A DNA stretch of 64,000 nt from the NCBI GenBank assembly GCA_025361565.1, contig JANYKN010000160.1, positions 48,673 to 112,672 on the forward strand, in the 5' to 3' direction. Below are positions 55,325 through 64,000 of the stretch, piece by piece. This DNA comes from Bacteroidota bacterium (lineage in GTDB: Bacteria > Bacteroidota > Bacteroidia > Bacteroidales > NBLH01). A program made the translations under genes and the position numbers. Position 1 is the first letter of the stretch; each line of letters opens with the position of its first letter. The notes below the pieces were generated by a model. It did no database searches, was not told where the DNA came from, and saw nothing but the letters and a program-made list of their open reading frames with translations.

Positions 55325-57736
55325 TTATTCGTTTTTTACTAAAAACGCATCTTCATTTTTATAAATATCCTGTGGAATAGCTATATTGAAATGAACTCCT
55401 TTATTTGGTTCACTATGAATTTCAACTGTCCCGTTCAATGCATGAATTCGGTTGTTTATATTTTCAAGCCCCATTCCACTTGTTTTCGATTTTGCAGTAT
55501 GTATGTCAAAACCTATCCCATTATCTGTATACATGAGGCAAAGATTGTTTTTATCCTCTCTTAAATCTATTTGTATTTTATTAGCCTTTGCATATTTCAG
55601 CGAATTGTTAATTAGTTCAGTACATACTCTATAGAGCGAAAACTCTACTTCATATTTAAGCCGTTGATTTAATTTTAGGCTTAATGTAAATTTTGGCGTA
55701 TTTTCATGTTCTATTTTTTTGCAAAATGATTCAATTGCATATACTAATCCATTCTTTTTCAGTACACTCGGGCTCATTGCGTGCGAAATTTCAACAACTG
55801 ATTGTAAGGCTTCTTCCAAAATACTTATTGCTTTAATTAAAATGTCATTATTTTCCTTTGTTTTATTTGAATTCAACAAAACATTCAAATACATATTGAT
55901 GATAGATAGTTGTGGGCCAATCCCATCGTGCATTTCACGGGCAAAGTTACTGCGTTCATTTTCTTCGGTTGTAATTACGGCACTTATTACTTTTTTATCT
56001 GCAAGTTGCCTCAATTCTATTTCTTCGTTCCTTTCGGCCATTGTTTTTTGCAATTTTTTTAAAATGGATTGCTTTTCAGTCAGATAGTTGTTTAATTCCA
56101 TTTCGGAAGTAATACGCACAGCTATTAATGAAAGAACTTTCAAAACAAGTTCTGGGTTTGATATTGGTTTTTTCCGAAGAACTGCTAAATGACCAATAAT
56201 TTCTTTAGATGAATTGATTAATGCATAGCCAGCAAAGCTTTCTGCGTGAATCTCCTGTAATAAATTATCTTCAGGAAACAATGAGCATAAATTTGACTCA
56301 TAAACAACTTGTTTTTTATCGTAAACTATTGCACTAGGTGTGCCTTTTAAATCAAATTCTATATTTTTTGACAATGAAAAATCAATGCATGAAGCAATTG
56401 TAATTACTTTATTTGGAATAGATGTTTTCCTAGAAATATGGACATGATCCATTCTCAGTATTTGGCTTAAAAAACTAACAGTTTCCTCAAAAAATGCTTC
56501 AGGATTTCCCAGAACTGAACGTTTAGAAGTAAAACTTAATGTTTGTTCTATAATCTTGCGTTCAGTAATGTCTGTAAATACAGTTGCGAATAGATTTGGT
56601 TCAGGCGAATAGGCAGAAACTTCGTAATATTTTCCAACTTCGTGGATGAAATGGTCAAAATGCAATGCTTCTGATGTTGAGGCGACTTTACCATATGCCT
56701 CAATCCAAAAAGATTCGGTATTTACCATAACTTCTAATACTGTTCTGTTGATTACGTTTTCTCTTTTTAAACCAGTAAGTACTTCAAAAGCATGGTTTAC
56801 CTCCAGGAAACGATAATCAATTGGAATTCCATTTTCATTGATTATAATTTCGTGCAATGCAAATGCCGATGACATATTTTCAAAGAGTTTTTGATAGCGG
56901 TTCTCGGTAATTGCCAGAGCTTTTATTATTTGTTTGTTTTCAGTAATGTCAACCAAACTGACTAATATAAACTCTTTCTTTTTTTGATGAATAAGTGAAG
57001 TAGAAATTAAAAAATCATGTTCTTTTTTATTATTGTCAAGTAGAAAAACCATTTTCCCTTCATTATTCAAAATATTTTGCTTTGTTGAAGTGGTTTTTTC
57101 TACGCTATTACGTAAAACACATTTGATACATTCTGCATTTTTTCCACATCCGAGTCCAACAGCTGAATTTACACATTGAATAGAAGAACCAATTAAATCA
57201 CCAATATGGCTTTGTTTTCCAAATAATTCAAAGCCTTTTTTATTGATTTTATTAACAATACCTTCACTATCGGCAAGCAACAATATATTTGGTGAGTTTT
57301 CGAAAATAGCACTCAGCATCTCTTTCAACCTGAGCTCTTTTCTTCTCTTTTTTTCTATCTTTTGTTGCAATAAAGTGGCGTTTACTGCATTTTTAACTGT
57401 AATTAATAATTTTTCGTAAACAATTGGCTTGGTTAAATAGTCATAAACATTAGCTTCTTTAAAAGCGCTTACTGCCAAATCTGTGCTTGAGTAAGCTGTT
57501 AATAGTATTCTGCTTATGGTTGGATGTGTTTTTTCAATTTGTGCAAAAAAGTCAATTCCTGAAATTTCAGGCATATTGTAATCAGAAATAATTGCATCTA
57601 TTTTTTCTTTTTCCAGTATTTCAAGCGCTAAACCTGTTTTGTGGGTGCAAAAAACAGTATAATCATCGCTCAACATTTCTTTTATTAAAAGCAAATGCTC
57701 CAAATTATCATCCAGATAAAGTATTTTTTCTTTCAT
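55325..57736 (-). CDS. REC-PAS-PAS-HisKA_3 hybrid sensor kinase
   Basis: The 803-residue cytoplasmic protein begins with a receiver (Asp9, Asp10, Asp52, conserved Lys in YLTKPI). A PAS domain with a four-Cys insert follows (near residues 180-205, CVNSAVGLGCGKNAECIKC), then a second PAS (about 280-400) and a GAF-like segment (about 410-560). The HisKA_3 helix has His603 in NFAREMHDGIGPQLS, and a HATPase domain with NNSLKYAKA and SGMGLENINNRI ends the protein. This is the NarX/LiaS kinase class, which normally pairs with NarL-type regulators. The Cys cluster may sense redox state or bind metal. No membrane helix is seen. Confidence 0.9.
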   Translation of the reverse strand: MKEKILYLDDNLEHLLLIKEMLSDDYTVFCTHKTGLALEILEKEKIDAIISDYNMPEISGIDFFAQIEKTHPTISRILLTAYSSTDLAVSAFKEANVYDYLTKPIVYEKLLITVKNAVNATLLQQKIEKKRRKELRLKEMLSAIFENSPNILLLADSEGIVNKINKKGFELFGKQSHIGDLIGSSIQCVNSAVGLGCGKNAECIKCVLRNSVEKTTSTKQNILNNEGKMVFLLDNNKKEHDFLISTSLIHQKKKEFILVSLVDITENKQIIKALAITENRYQKLFENMSSAFALHEIIINENGIPIDYRFLEVNHAFEVLTGLKRENVINRTVLEVMVNTESFWIEAYGKVASTSEALHFDHFIHEVGKYYEVSAYSPEPNLFATVFTDITERKIIEQTLSFTSKRSVLGNPEAFFEETVSFLSQILRMDHVHISRKTSIPNKVITIASCIDFSLSKNIEFDLKGTPSAIVYDKKQVVYESNLCSLFPEDNLLQEIHAESFAGYALINSSKEIIGHLAVLRKKPISNPELVLKVLSLIAVRITSEMELNNYLTEKQSILKKLQKTMAERNEEIELRQLADKKVISAVITTEENERSNFAREMHDGIGPQLSIINMYLNVLLNSNKTKENNDILIKAISILEEALQSVVEISHAMSPSVLKKNGLVYAIESFCKKIEHENTPKFTLSLKLNQRLKYEVEFSLYRVCTELINNSLKYAKANKIQIDLREDKNNLCLMYTDNGIGFDIHTAKSKTSGMGLENINNRIHALNGTVEIHSEPNKGVHFNIAIPQDIYKNEDAFLVKNE

Positions 57737-57762
57737 AGCTTTTGTTTAATTGCACCGAAATT

Positions 57763-57795
57763 CAAAAGTATTTCAAGTTCGCCTTAATTTACCAA
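57763..57795 (-). promoter_or_regulatory. promoter of the hybrid kinase
   Basis: On the minus strand TTG (57795-57793), a 22-base spacer and TACTTTTG (57770-57763) match the Bacteroidota pattern, 27 bases before the ATG at 57736. Confidence 0.5.
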
Positions 57796-57934
57796 ATTTT
57801 GACTGATTTTACGGTTAATATAGCTATTTTGAATGGATTCTCAAAAACTCTTAAGAAATAATGCAGAAACATTTTTGTCAATGCACTTTATCCTAAGGTA
57901 TTTCAATTGTAGCAGAAATGATCTTATCTAATAA

Positions 57935-57972
57935 AAAAATCTGCCGTTCATGGAGTACAACGGCAGATTTTT
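57935..57972. terminator. strong terminator after the chemoreceptor gene
   Basis: A 14-bp stem, arms 57935-57948 and 57959-57972 with the core CTGCCGTT/AACGGCAG, is flanked by A and T runs and can work in both directions. It lies 35 bases past the chemoreceptor stop. Confidence 0.9.
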
Positions 57973-58007
57973 AAAATTGAAATACTTATTAACCTAAGTC
58001 ATTAAAA

Positions 58008-61000
58008 TCAATATGAGGTAAATTCTTCATCCTCAGTATCGTTATCTTTCATATTCAAATGTGCTCCTTTGATTTTAGTATTAATTGTTTGCACATTTTG
58101 TTTTTGAGGATCAACGCTTTTGTGTTTCACTGTTTTTTTTTCTTTTCCAGTTTTAAAGAACGAAATAACTTCCTTCAATTGTTCAGCCTGACTAGTCAGT
58201 TCTTCTGCACCTGTTGCAAGCCCATCGGCAGCCGAAGCATTTTGTTGCGAAACAGTGTTTAGTTGATTTATAGCAGTATTGATTTGCTTTGTACCTGCAT
58301 TTTGTTCCATACTTGCACTTGCTATCTCCTGTACCAAACGTGCTGTATTCTGAATATCGGGAACAATCTGGGTTAATAACAACCCTGATTTTTCAGCAAT
58401 TATCAAACTTGCTTTTGCTGTAGAAGTGATATCATTTGCTGCTTTTTGACTTATTTCAGCCAGTTTTCTTACTTCTGTTGCCACCACTGCAAAACCTTCA
58501 CCATGTTCGCCTGCACGCGCTGCTTCAATTGCAGCATTGATGGCCAACAAATCTGTTTTTTCTGCAATATCTTTGATGATGGAAATTTTTTCTGCAATTT
58601 CTTTCATCGCATTGATGGTATACTGAACAGATTTGTTCCCTTCATTAATATCATCGGCAGCTTTGATTGAAATTCGCTTTGTTTCCTGTGCATTATCGGT
58701 ATTCTGATTTATGATGGAAGTCATTTGTTCAATAGATGCCGAAACTTCTTCGACCGATGATGCCTGCTCACTTGCACCTTGTGTGAGCTGTTGCGAGCTT
58801 GAGCTGAATAAAACACTTCCTTCGGCAACATTATCGGCAGCGGATTGTACATCAGAAACTACAGCTGAAACAGCATTTACCATATTTGTTAAAGCTTCCA
58901 TCAATTCATCGTTTTCTGAACGTTTTTTCAGAATTACAGTTAAATCACCTTTTGAAACCAATTTTGCTTTTTCAATAATTTCAGCATTGGAAGAAATCAA
59001 TTTATTCAGATTATTCTTAATTGTATTAAAATCGCCATTATAAATTTCAGTTATAACAGCTGGATTATCACCTTTAGAAATTAATTCAATATAATTTGCA
59101 GCAACATTTAATGGCCCAATTACTGCGTCCAGGGTTTTGTTTACTCCATCAACAATTTTACTAAAATCACCACCATGCTTTAATGCATCGGCACGAGTGG
59201 CCAATTTTCCATCAACTGCTGCTCTTGCCAGCATTGCTGCATCGGCTACAAGTAAATTTACTGCATCAATACACAAATTAAGGTTATTTTTGATTTCGTT
59301 GAAATCACCATTGTAAGAATCGCTGATTTTGGGTGGAATATTTCCTTTAGAAATCCTATCAACATATTCTGCAGCAACATTTAACGGTCCAATTACTGCA
59401 TCAAGGGTTTTATTTACACCATCAACAATTTTGCCGAAATCACCTCCATGTTTTGAGGCATCGGCGCGTGTTGCCAATTTACCTTCGACAGCTGCCTTAG
59501 CCAACATAGCCGCATCTGATACAAGTAAGTTGATTGCATTTATACACGTATTAAGGTTGATTTTGATGATGTTGTATTGGCCTTTGTATGTATCCGTAAT
59601 TTGGGCAGGAATAACACCTTTGCTAATTTTATCAACATATTCTGCAGTTACCATTAAAGGATTAACAATATTCGATATAGTATCATTTACCCCATCAACC
59701 AGTTTTTTCCATCCACCAACAAATAAATCTGAATTGGCGCGCTTGTCGAGTTCTCCATCGGCTGCTGCTCTAATAATTTTGTCCGTTTCGGCCAAAAGTT
59801 CACTCATCATTTTAACTACTGCATTGAGATTGTTTTTAATGATGTTATATTGCCCTTTGTAAACATCTGTAATTTGAGGAGGAATAACTCCATTACTTAC
59901 TTTATCAACATAATCTGCTGTAACCATCAATGGATTGACAATGTTTGTTATTGTGTCGTTAACCCCATCAACCAGTTTTTTCCATCCACCGTTGAATAAA
60001 TCGGAATTGGCACGTTTGTCTAATTCTCCATCGGCAGCCGCTTTAATAATTTTGTCTGTTTCGGCCAAAAGCTCACTCATCATTTTAACAACCGAATTCA
60101 AGTTGTTTTTAATAATGTTATATTGGCCTTTATAAATATCAGTAATTTGTGGAGGAATGATACCATTACTAACTTTATCTACATAATCTGCTGTAACCAT
60201 TAATGGGTTGACAATATTGGTAATTGTATCGTTGATACCTTCGACAAGTTTTTTCCAACCACCTATAAATAAGTTCACATTTGCTCGTTTTTCCAATTCT
60301 CCATTGGCGGCAGCTACAACTACTTTATCTGCTTCTATCAATAGATTGTCCATGATATCGATACAATTGTTTAAATTGTTCTTTATCTCATTAAAATCAC
60401 CATTATAATTATCAATGATTTTAGAAGGGATATTTCCTTTCGAAATTCTGTCAACATATTCGGCAGCAACATTCAATGGGCCAATAACTGCATCGAGAGT
60501 TTTGTTTACGCCTTCAACAATTTTACCAAAATCGCCACCATGCTTGGATGCATCGGCACGGGTTGCCAATTTACCTTCAACAGCAGCACGGGCAAGCATT
60601 GCAGCATCTGCTACAAGCATATTCACTGCATCGCAACAAACATTCAGGTTGTTTTTGATTTCATTGAAATCTCCGTTATAAGTATCCGTAATTTTAGGCG
60701 GGATATTACCTTTTGAAATCCTATCTACATACTCGGCAGCAACATTTAATGGGCCAATAACTGCATCGAGGGTTTTGTTTACACCGTCAACAATTTTACT
60801 AAAATCTCCGCCATGTTTTGAGGCATCGGCACGGGTGGCCAATTTACCTTCAACGGCAGCACGGGCAAGCATTGCAGCATCTGCTACAAGCATATTTACT
60901 GCATCGCAACAAACATTCAGGTTGTTTTTGATTTCATTGAAATCGCCATTATAAGTATCCGTAATTTTAGGCGGGATATTACCTTTCGAAATCCTATCTA

Positions 61001-62363
61001 CATACTCGGCAGCAACATTCAATGGGCCAATAACCGCATCGAGGGTTTTGTTTACGCCGTCAACAATTTTACCAAAATCTCCACCATGCTTGGAGGCATC
61101 GGCACGGGTGGCCAATTTACCTTCAACAGCAGCACGGGCAAGCATTGCAGCATCTGCTACAAGCATATTCACTGCATCGCAACAAACATTCAGGTTGTTT
61201 TTGATTTCATTGAAATCGCCATTATAAGTATCCGTAATTTTAGGAGGGATATTACCTTTTGAAATCCTGTCAACATATTCTGCAGCAACATTTAAAGGAC
61301 CAATTACTGCATCGAGGGTTTTGTTTACTCCATCTACAATTTTACCAAAATCACCACCGTGTTTAGAAGCATCGGCACGTGTAGCCAATTTACCTTCAAC
61401 AGCAGCCCGGGCAAGCATTGCAGCATCTGCTACTAGCAAGTTCACTGCATCGCAACAAACATTCAGGTTGTTTTTGATTTCATTAAAATCTCCATTGTAT
61501 GCATCGGTAATTTTAGGTGGTATATTCCCTTTTGAAATCCGGTCAACATATTCTGCAGCAACATTTAATGGACCAATAACCGCATCGAGGGTTTTATTGA
61601 TACCAACGACAATTTCCCTGAATTCTTCGTTTGTTTCTTCTGGTTTTGCGCGTGTTGCCAATCTTCCACCTACAGCGGCTTCAACTAAATCTTTTGTTTG
61701 TTTTATTACTGATTTAATAATGTTCTGAATATTGGACGCAATAATGAATCCTAAGAGTATTGACAATAATATGATTACAATAACAATAATCAACATAATA
61801 TTGGTAGCTCCAGTAGCAAGAACAGTATTTGCTTCTGAAATATTCTTTCCCAGAGTTGTATTATAATTTGAAAACGCATCCATCGCTTCCTGTAAATCTT
61901 TATTTGCGTTATACCAATCTCCTCTCATTAAAATTTTTGCAGCAGAATCATTTTTAAAATTCAGCATCTCTTTTAATTTAGGAAAATAGCTCATGTAAAC
62001 TTTTTTTGTTTCTACAACCTTGTCGTAGTTTTTTTGATCTTGATCATCTGTAATTGTTGGTTCATATTTTTTTAACAAATCATCAATATCCTGACTATAA
62101 CCATCAATTTTAGTGTAAAATGGCTCCGCTTCATCTTTGGAATCAGAAAGAACTATTTCTCTTACATTAACCCTAATCCTTTGAAAATCTGAGGTCATAT
62201 CTACACAATATCCTAGTGACAACACTACATTTTCGTACATATAGGTATCAGCATTGTCAATTTTTTTAATATTAGTAATACCTTCATAACCTATTACTCC
62301 TGCAAGTATTGCTATGAAAATAAAACTTGCGAGTAATTTTGTTCTAATTTTAATATTCTTCAT
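58008..62363 (-). CDS. giant poly-HAMP methyl-accepting chemotaxis protein
   Basis: The 1451-residue receptor has TM1 (about 8-26), a four-helix-type periplasmic sensor (30-185), TM2 (about 188-210), ten tandem 91-residue repeats (265-1174) and an MCP signalling domain. Its hairpin tip reads [36 protein letters not shown]. Each repeat holds two HAMP-like segments, so about 20 HAMP units relay the signal. Repeats 1-4 are nearly identical, 6-8 form a second subtype, and 9-10 revert toward the first. Ordinary MCPs have one HAMP domain and about 550 residues. It should work with the CheW and CheA encoded upstream. An exceptionally good GGAGGA lies 8 bases before the ATG. Confidence 0.93.
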   Translation of the reverse strand: MKNIKIRTKLLASFIFIAILAGVIGYEGITNIKKIDNADTYMYENVVLSLGYCVDMTSDFQRIRVNVREIVLSDSKDEAEPFYTKIDGYSQDIDDLLKKYEPTITDDQDQKNYDKVVETKKVYMSYFPKLKEMLNFKNDSAAKILMRGDWYNANKDLQEAMDAFSNYNTTLGKNISEANTVLATGATNIMLIIVIVIILLSILLGFIIASNIQNIIKSVIKQTKDLVEAAVGGRLATRAKPEETNEEFREIVVGINKTLDAVIGPLNVAAEYVDRISKGNIPPKITDAYNGDFNEIKNNLNVCCDAVNLLVADAAMLARAAVEGKLATRADASKHGGDFGKIVDGVNKTLDAVIGPLNVAAEYVDRISKGNIPPKITDTYNGDFNEIKNNLNVCCDAVNMLVADAAMLARAAVEGKLATRADASKHGGDFGKIVDGVNKTLDAVIGPLNVAAEYVDRISKGNIPPKITDTYNGDFNEIKNNLNVCCDAVNMLVADAAMLARAAVEGKLATRADASKHGGDFSKIVDGVNKTLDAVIGPLNVAAEYVDRISKGNIPPKITDTYNGDFNEIKNNLNVCCDAVNMLVADAAMLARAAVEGKLATRADASKHGGDFGKIVEGVNKTLDAVIGPLNVAAEYVDRISKGNIPSKIIDNYNGDFNEIKNNLNNCIDIMDNLLIEADKVVVAAANGELEKRANVNLFIGGWKKLVEGINDTITNIVNPLMVTADYVDKVSNGIIPPQITDIYKGQYNIIKNNLNSVVKMMSELLAETDKIIKAAADGELDKRANSDLFNGGWKKLVDGVNDTITNIVNPLMVTADYVDKVSNGVIPPQITDVYKGQYNIIKNNLNAVVKMMSELLAETDKIIRAAADGELDKRANSDLFVGGWKKLVDGVNDTISNIVNPLMVTAEYVDKISKGVIPAQITDTYKGQYNIIKINLNTCINAINLLVSDAAMLAKAAVEGKLATRADASKHGGDFGKIVDGVNKTLDAVIGPLNVAAEYVDRISKGNIPPKISDSYNGDFNEIKNNLNLCIDAVNLLVADAAMLARAAVDGKLATRADALKHGGDFSKIVDGVNKTLDAVIGPLNVAANYIELISKGDNPAVITEIYNGDFNTIKNNLNKLISSNAEIIEKAKLVSKGDLTVILKKRSENDELMEALTNMVNAVSAVVSDVQSAADNVAEGSVLFSSSSQQLTQGASEQASSVEEVSASIEQMTSIINQNTDNAQETKRISIKAADDINEGNKSVQYTINAMKEIAEKISIIKDIAEKTDLLAINAAIEAARAGEHGEGFAVVATEVRKLAEISQKAANDITSTAKASLIIAEKSGLLLTQIVPDIQNTARLVQEIASASMEQNAGTKQINTAINQLNTVSQQNASAADGLATGAEELTSQAEQLKEVISFFKTGKEKKTVKHKSVDPQKQNVQTINTKIKGAHLNMKDNDTEDEEFTSY
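58842..61571 (-). repeat. ten tandem 273-bp repeats inside the chemoreceptor gene
   Basis: The repeats encode units starting [20 protein letters not shown] (type A: units 1-5, 9, 10) or [15 protein letters not shown] (type B: units 6-8). Each unit is 91 codons. Units 1-4 (about 60480-61571) are close to identical at nucleotide level too, which indicates recent amplification or gene conversion. Confidence 0.9.
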
Positions 62364-62371
62364 AATTTATT

Positions 62372-62377
62372 CCTCCG
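62372..62377 (-). promoter_or_regulatory. strong Shine-Dalgarno sequence of the chemoreceptor gene
   Basis: The minus strand reads GGAGGA, then AATAAATT, then ATG at 62363. This is a full match to the anti-SD core at good spacing. Almost no other gene in the window has one, as expected for Bacteroidota, where SD sites are little used. Confidence 0.75.
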
Positions 62378-62418
62378 TTTTTTATTGTTTATTTATTATT
62401 TTTTATTGTTTATTTATT
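62378..62418. repeat. tandem 21-base A/T repeat in the chemoreceptor leader
   Basis: A 21-base unit with core TTTTTTATTGTTTATTTATT is present at 62378-62398 and again at 62399-62418. On the minus strand it makes an A-rich leader just before the GGAGGA site. Confidence 0.8.
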
Positions 62419-62462
62419 GGTTTCTAATACTAATGAATGAATGCTTAAATGCTTGAATTGGT

Positions 62463-62482
62463 CACTGAGCACAGTCGAAGTG
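62463..62482. repeat. short palindromic REP-like element
   Basis: CACTGAGCACAGTCGAAGTG lies between cheW and the chemoreceptor gene. The ends CACT/AGTG pair, as do GA/TC inside. It closely resembles the CACTGAGCG-AGTCGAAGTG element that I know as widespread between genes in Bacteroidota and some other phyla. Only one copy is seen here. Function unknown. Confidence 0.55.
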
Positions 62483-62496
62483 CTAATTTCTAATGA

Positions 62497-63003
62497 CTAA
62501 TTTTCTGCATCTTGTATATGTTCCGGTTTAATCTCATTTATCATTTCAATTTCTTCGAAAGAGAAAACCTTGTTAATATCCAGAATCATAATAAAACTGG
62601 TTTCGGTTTTTATCATACCTGATAAAAAATCACTTTTATATTTCAGTCCGAGTTCCGGAACAGGCCTTACTTCGGTATCATCAACAGCAATAACATCCTG
62701 CACATTATCAACAATGGCGCATACCCTCATGTTTTTTTCATTGTCGGATAATTCCATTACTATTACAACAAAGTGTTGATTGTCGATAATTGGTATTTTA
62801 AATTTGATTCGTGTATCGATAACCGGCAAAATATCGCCTCGGAAATTAATAACTCCCTTTACATAATCGGGCACATCGGGTATTTCTGTAATGTGCTGTT
62901 TTTCCAGCACTTCCAGCACCTTCTTCACCGAAATTGCAAATATTTCTTTGCCTATTTGAAAGGATAGAAAGGTGTTTTTGTGTTTATTCTTTGTAATTGC
63001 CAT
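62497..63003 (-). CDS. cheW: chemotaxis coupling protein CheW
   Basis: The 168-residue protein is a single CheW domain: FLSFQIGKEIFAISVKKVLEVLE, then EIPDVPDYVKGVINFRGDILPVIDTRIKF and a C-terminal FIMILDINKVFSFEE. It links the receptor's hairpin tip to CheA. It lies between cheA (138 bases upstream) and the receptor gene, all on the minus strand. Its length and motifs are normal, apart from an acidic tail of about 15 residues. Confidence 0.95.
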   Translation of the reverse strand: MAITKNKHKNTFLSFQIGKEIFAISVKKVLEVLEKQHITEIPDVPDYVKGVINFRGDILPVIDTRIKFKIPIIDNQHFVVIVMELSDNEKNMRVCAIVDNVQDVIAVDDTEVRPVPELGLKYKSDFLSGMIKTETSFIMILDINKVFSFEEIEMINEIKPEHIQDAEN

Positions 63004-63141
63004 ATCGTTGAATTTAATTTATATTGAATGTGTTAATGCCTAACTGAAGGCTTAAGTTATTGAATGTTATATATTTATAAAATTGAAAGATTTATAATAG
63101 GTTATCAAATATTGTTAATTGGTTCTTGATCGTTCATGTAT

Positions 63142-64000
63142 TTATAATTGGTCATTAATCTTTAAAAGCAACTTTGTGGTATCAAGCATAATGGCCAAAT
63201 TTCCATCGCCCATAACGCTTGCTCCAGCAATAAATTTCTGCCTGCGAAAAACATCTCCTACAGGTTTTAAAACTGCTTGATAAGAACCTATTATAGAGTC
63301 AGCAATAATTGCAAATCGCTGGGATTGTTTATTAATGACAATAATCTTTTCCTTTTCAAGGATTTCACCTTTTATTTTGAAAACATCACGCAAGTGCACA
63401 AAAGGTATAAGTTCATCGTTAACTGGGATTTGAAAATTTGATTTTGACGCTATTTCAGATTGTAATTCCTGGCTGCAAATTTCCACTTCTTCTAAAGGAA
63501 TGGTGAAAAATGAATCTCCTGTCCTAATCAGCAGTGAATCCATTATGGTCAAAGTCTGTTGCAATTTTATGGTAAATGAAGTGCCAAGTTCAAGCTCTGT
63601 TTCAATCTCAATTTCGCCTCTTAAGTCAGTAATCCTTCGTTTTACCACATCCATTCCAACCCCTCTTCCAGAAACTTGTGTTAGATGCTCAGCTGTAGAA
63701 AATCCAGGAAGGAAAATTAAATCATATAGCTCTTTGTCAGTAATTTGTGAATCGCCTGGTATCAATTTCAGATCCATTGCTTTTTTCTGGATGAGGGATT
63801 TATTTATACCTGCCCCATCATCACTAATTTGAATAAACACGAAATTTCCGGATTGGAAGGCTGATATTTTGATTATTCCTATTTCTGATTTTCCTTTAGC
63901 AAGCCTTTCTTCAGGCATTTCTATTCCATGGTCTATGCAGTTACGTATCAGGTGCATGAGTGGATCTGAAAGCGAGTCGATCATGTTTTTATCCAATTCA
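63142..64000 (-). CDS. cheA: chemotaxis histidine kinase CheA, N-terminal part beyond the right edge
   Basis: The visible 286 codons are the C-terminal part of CheA. The first residues, ELDKNMIDSLSDPLMHLIRN, are the end of the dimerisation and start of the ATPase domain (N box HLIRNCIDHGIE). ISDDGAGI (G1 box), GRGVGMDVVKRRI (G2 box) and LGTSFTIKLQQTL follow. The last 130 residues are the CheW-like regulatory domain. The frame is open to the edge, so the phosphotransfer His and P2 region lie outside the window. It phosphorylates CheY-type regulators in response to receptors; none of those is seen in the visible che cluster. Confidence 0.94.
   Translation of the reverse strand, partial: ELDKNMIDSLSDPLMHLIRNCIDHGIEMPEERLAKGKSEIGIIKISAFQSGNFVFIQISDDGAGINKSLIQKKAMDLKLIPGDSQITDKELYDLIFLPGFSTAEHLTQVSGRGVGMDVVKRRITDLRGEIEIETELELGTSFTIKLQQTLTIMDSLLIRTGDSFFTIPLEEVEICSQELQSEIASKSNFQIPVNDELIPFVHLRDVFKIKGEILEKEKIIVINKQSQRFAIIADSIIGSYQAVLKPVGDVFRRQKFIAGASVMGDGNLAIMLDTTKLLLKINDQL

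Noticed and set aside
60400..61600. Regularly repeated DNA that could suggest a CRISPR array
   Set aside because: The period is 273 bases and fully coding, with no short repeat/unique-spacer pattern and no cas genes.
58446..61728. Several long plus-strand open frames opposite the chemoreceptor gene, with repeated Ala/Ser/Thr-rich products
   Set aside because: They are antisense shadows of the 273-bp repeats. The minus-strand frame has clear MCP and HAMP motifs over its whole length.

Overview
The window is AT-rich and has the hallmarks of a Bacteroidota genome, probably a gliding or T9SS-bearing lineage of Bacteroidales/Marinilabiliales type (inference; no rRNA is present to place it). The evidence is a SusC/SusD pair, a TPR/LuxR-type membrane regulator, the type IX secretion proteins PorV and PorU, a PorP/SprF homologue and GldJ, promoter elements of the TTG/TAnnTTTG type, and general absence of Shine-Dalgarno sequences.

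Layout. 1-8.8 kb (minus strand) is a polysaccharide utilisation locus: TPR-HTH regulator, SusC, SusD and a GH2 beta-galactosidase cut by the left edge. Three direct repeats lie between the regulator and susC. 9.1-11.1 kb carries a lone urocanase. 11.3-13.1 kb holds a small lipoprotein and an ispF / CoA-binding protein / thioredoxin operon. 13.3-22.6 kb is a T9SS block (porV, porU, porP/sprF family, gldJ) followed by murF. 22.6-29.8 kb is a fatty-acid degradation locus: two hotdog thioesterase-like proteins flank a MarR regulator with paired operator-like sites and a FadN-FadA-FadE set.

29.8-46.0 kb is the most interesting part. It contains two copies of a two-gene envelope module: protein X, an uncharacterised family with the motif FYPFSGPDF, and protein Y, an exported BamB/PQQ-like beta-propeller. 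The first copy (31.0-33.8 kb, order X-Y) stands alone. The second (41.2-44.2 kb, order Y-X) forms a tight operon with an M23 peptidase and a YafK-type L,D-transpeptidase. This suggests a peptidoglycan- or envelope-associated system that I cannot match to anything described. Between the copies lie an Ntn-hydrolase with a PKD/propeller lipoprotein, a 51-base trace that looks like the end of a lost susD gene, an outer-membrane-like protein, a ferredoxin, a U32 protein and an APC permease.

46.7-54.5 kb has alaS, a rhomboid / GmhB-like / class IV aminotransferase operon, a long-chain acyl-CoA synthetase and two tandem phasin-like genes. 54.8-64 kb is signalling: a single-domain response regulator, a REC-PAS-HisKA_3 hybrid kinase, a giant poly-HAMP chemoreceptor with ten 91-residue repeats, CheW, and CheA cut by the right edge. 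Together the genes describe a heterotroph that uses glycans and fatty acids, has an elaborate surface (T9SS, probable gliding) and a chemosensory system that may steer surface movement.
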